64,000 nt of DNA from the NCBI GenBank assembly GCA_907165065.1, contig OU015528.1:21032015-21096014 (forward strand), written 5' to 3'. Made by a program: the position numbers and the translations under genes. The notes under the pieces are model-generated. The model was given only the letters and a program-made list of their open reading frames with translations. It was not told the origin of the DNA and ran no database searches. The stretch comes from Caprimulgus europaeus. Taxonomy: Eukaryota; Chordata; Aves; Caprimulgiformes; Caprimulgidae. This document shows, in pieces, positions 61,442-64,000 of the stretch (within the stretch, counting starts at the first letter, position 1; each line of letters starts with the position of its first letter).

Positions 61442-64000
61442 CTTTCAGTTTATTTAAGTGGTAGCTGGGTAAGATTCATCACCTTTCCCATACATTCTGA
61501 CCCGAGCCTGTCCCGGATAAGACAGTGAAATGCGTGCACATTGGCTAGCACGTCACCCCAGCAGGCACGGCTCCAGTGCTAGACAGTAATCCTTATCACA
61601 TGTGCATTGGTAATTCTTTTCTCACCAGTGAAGTTCCACTGCTGCAGTGAGAGACATCAGCCACAATTCTTAAGTGCTGGAAAGCAACCAGAAATTTGGT
61701 TTCTGTAGATAAAACAGTACTTTAAAACATCAGTGGTTTATCTCAGATTCACTAAGTCTTTGAATATCAACAGGAAGCTTGATATGTAAACCTAAGTTTG
61801 ATTGCTTTAATCTTTATAATTTTAATATAGCCTTATTTATAAAACAGATTTCATTCATGTAACCACTGTGTAGGAATGTTTTACAGGCACTGTTAATTCC
61901 TTATCCAGGATTACAAATATGCCTAAGAATAAAATGGAAGTAGATGTTATGGTATTAATGTATGCATTTTTTGAAAACATCAAAGTCACATAACCTTATG
62001 TCTAATGATTTCATTTAATTATATGGTTCTACATTTTCGTCTTCAAAGAAATCTACAAACAATGACTAATTAATCCTCGCAGCAGCCCTTTGAAATAGGT
62101 AGATAGACATAATTAATCCCATCTAAGCAATTCCTTGCCCAAAGATTAGAGCTCAATCTTACTCTATGGTCATTTCACTAAACTAGCAGTTCCCAAGTTT
62201 CCTTACATTTGGAACTCTGATAGTTTAGACTTTCATATGCCTTGGCCTGCACCAAGCCATTATTCTCTGTCTTCCACCTCTCAGCCAAAATGCTTCCTCT
62301 CCCTCTTCCCTTCAAAAATTACTTCCACTCCAGTCAGTTCAGGTGTGGAAGGTCTAACTTTTCTCCTCCAAAATCCTATAGCTGGCTTTCACTTGTTTCT
62401 GCTTGTCATTGCCTGACCAACTCTTTGCACCCGCAGTCCTCCTCCCATGAGCTCCCTGTCCTCAAGGTGCCATTGTCCCTGCCATGGAGCCCTGCTTCTG
62501 TACTGAGTGTGTGCATTGGCATCCCCCACAGGAATTGCTGCTCTCTTCCCCTGCTCCTGGCTCCCCCCAGCTCATTACTGGGCAGCTGGGAGGAAGGTTT
62601 GCTGGTGGGGCTGGTGTAAGCTGCTTTGTATCTTGTAGCTGGTTCACTCTTGTACAGTGAGCAAGGAGAAAATTGAAGGTGAGCTTTGCACCGTTAAATA
62701 GAAGACACTGTTCTTTCTTACAGAACATGGCCCAAACCAAGGTGCAGCCTACAGAACTCATGTCTGTTATTGTAGGTGGAGATTCATGAAAGCTTTTGCA
62801 GCACATTGAGAGTACAAAAGCACTTTATAGGATCAAGAACAGGTGTTGCTGTTCAGGTAATATTGAAGGCTAAGGAAGTTCATGAGTGTGGGACCAAAGA
62901 GAAGCTGATGTTGTAACAAAGAATATTACTTGCCTTGAAAATGGTCTAGTGGTAAAATAGACTGGAGTGAAGCAGTTCTGAACACCATAACAAGCAGCAG
63001 GATTGCAAAGTGACAACAGTTGTGGCAGACTGGTAAAGTCTAATTCTGCAGAGCATGTAATGATGGAAGGGGAACAAGAAAAGAGAGAAAAAAACAATGG
63101 AAAATGAGATTCCCACTTCATGTCATCAAAGAACACCAACAGAACCTGAGAAATAGTGCCAGAACCTCAACTTTCCACCATGATGGTGTTTAAGATCTGG
63201 TCAGACCTTATTTGGGTATAGCTTTTCTTATCTGTTAGGAAAGAGAGTTAATGTGATGCATCCTGTAATGGTTGATAGCAAAGTCACATTTGTATTTGTG
63301 CTTTGATGTAATATGTCAAACCAGAAAAGGTATTGACCCTGACTACAGGGATTCTGCTCCCCAACAAATCAGTGAATAGACCAGAAATACTCCTGCGGGC
63401 AGCTGATCTGACTGCCCTCAGTTGACATCACACACTAGTTGACAATGCCACACTTTTCTTGTACTCATAATTTCCTTTACTCTTATGTCTTTGTGTGACT
63501 ACAAGAGAGAGAAAAGAAAAGGATACACAAGGACATTACATGCTCCAGCAACGTTGCACAGTATTTAAGGATGTACTTCAAACCCAGTGCAATGCTGCGA
63601 AAACTCTGATTTATCTCAACAGTCCCAAAAGTGTAATTTTCTGTGGGTGAGATTACATAGTTAGGTCTGCTGCTTGATTCCATTTTCTTTAGAAAAATGT
63701 TTGATACTCTGCCCCATACTTTCAGGCTCTCTGCAGCTGACTAAAATGGTGGACATCTTCCTGAAGTAAATACTCTGCTTCAACCACAAATTGATAGGGC
63801 TTTGATTAGATACAGTTATATGTGGTGCAGAAGGTCAGATGGACGATCATAATTGTCCTCCTTGGCTTTAGATTGTTGGATTTACGTGGGTGCTAAGTCC
63901 TTCCATTCAGCATGATTCAAGAGAGTAAAATCCAGAGCTCTGTAAAATAGGAATTGTACGTTCAACCAAATGGAGAATGGCTGAGTATAGACATATGGCA
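61442..64000. other. Terminal intergenic stretch, nothing recognised
   Basis: I see no repeat family, exon or RNA gene here that I can support. The 125-codon plus frame at 62242-62619 has no domain or splice context. Confidence 0.45.

Noticed and set aside
62242-62619. 125-codon plus-strand frame
   Set aside because: Ser/Pro/Leu-rich sequence with no domain, no splice context and no conservation evidence.
1-64000. CRISPR arrays, operons, prophage or plasmid features
   Set aside because: The window is vertebrate genomic DNA with spliced genes. No regularly spaced direct repeats or prokaryotic gene organisation are present.

Overview
This window is nuclear DNA from a bird. The evidence is several copies of the CR1 LINE with the typical avian 3' end, solo LTRs and pol debris of an avian ERVL-type endogenous retrovirus, short GT-AG introns, and one CpG island over a housekeeping promoter. 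No prokaryotic, plasmid or viral genome organisation is present. I cannot name the species.

Layout. (1) 162-32147, plus strand: the 3' part of an ANKRD26-family gene. Seventeen exons join in frame with canonical splice sites and encode the last 1162 residues, almost all coiled coil; the ankyrin-repeat exons lie upstream of the window. Its introns carry a solo LTR with intact 5-bp target duplications (364-947), other LTR debris, CR1 pieces, and a 7SL RNA copy abutting an antisense ERVL pol fragment (11572-13290). (2) About 35.6-38.7 kb, minus strand: an apparent multi-exon gene that I do not recognise. Three consecutive 3' exons chain in frame with good splice sites and a downstream AATAAA; further upstream exons are probable. 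(3) 43513-48568, minus strand: a complete LSM8 gene. Four exons give exactly 96 codons plus stop, and a CpG island with palindromic NRF1-type motifs covers its 5' end. (4) 49.03-64.0 kb: intergenic, with one well-preserved CR1 3' end (60853-61441), a 24-G run, and no gene I can support.

The genes are unrelated in function. The ANKRD26-type protein is a coiled-coil scaffold; known members act at centrioles. LSM8 is a subunit of the nuclear Lsm2-8 ring that binds U6 snRNA. The ANKRD26-like gene and LSM8 point towards each other, with the unrecognised gene between them on the LSM8 strand. All exon models come from reading the sequence by eye, with no alignment or transcript evidence. Statements about family members and human synteny are from memory.
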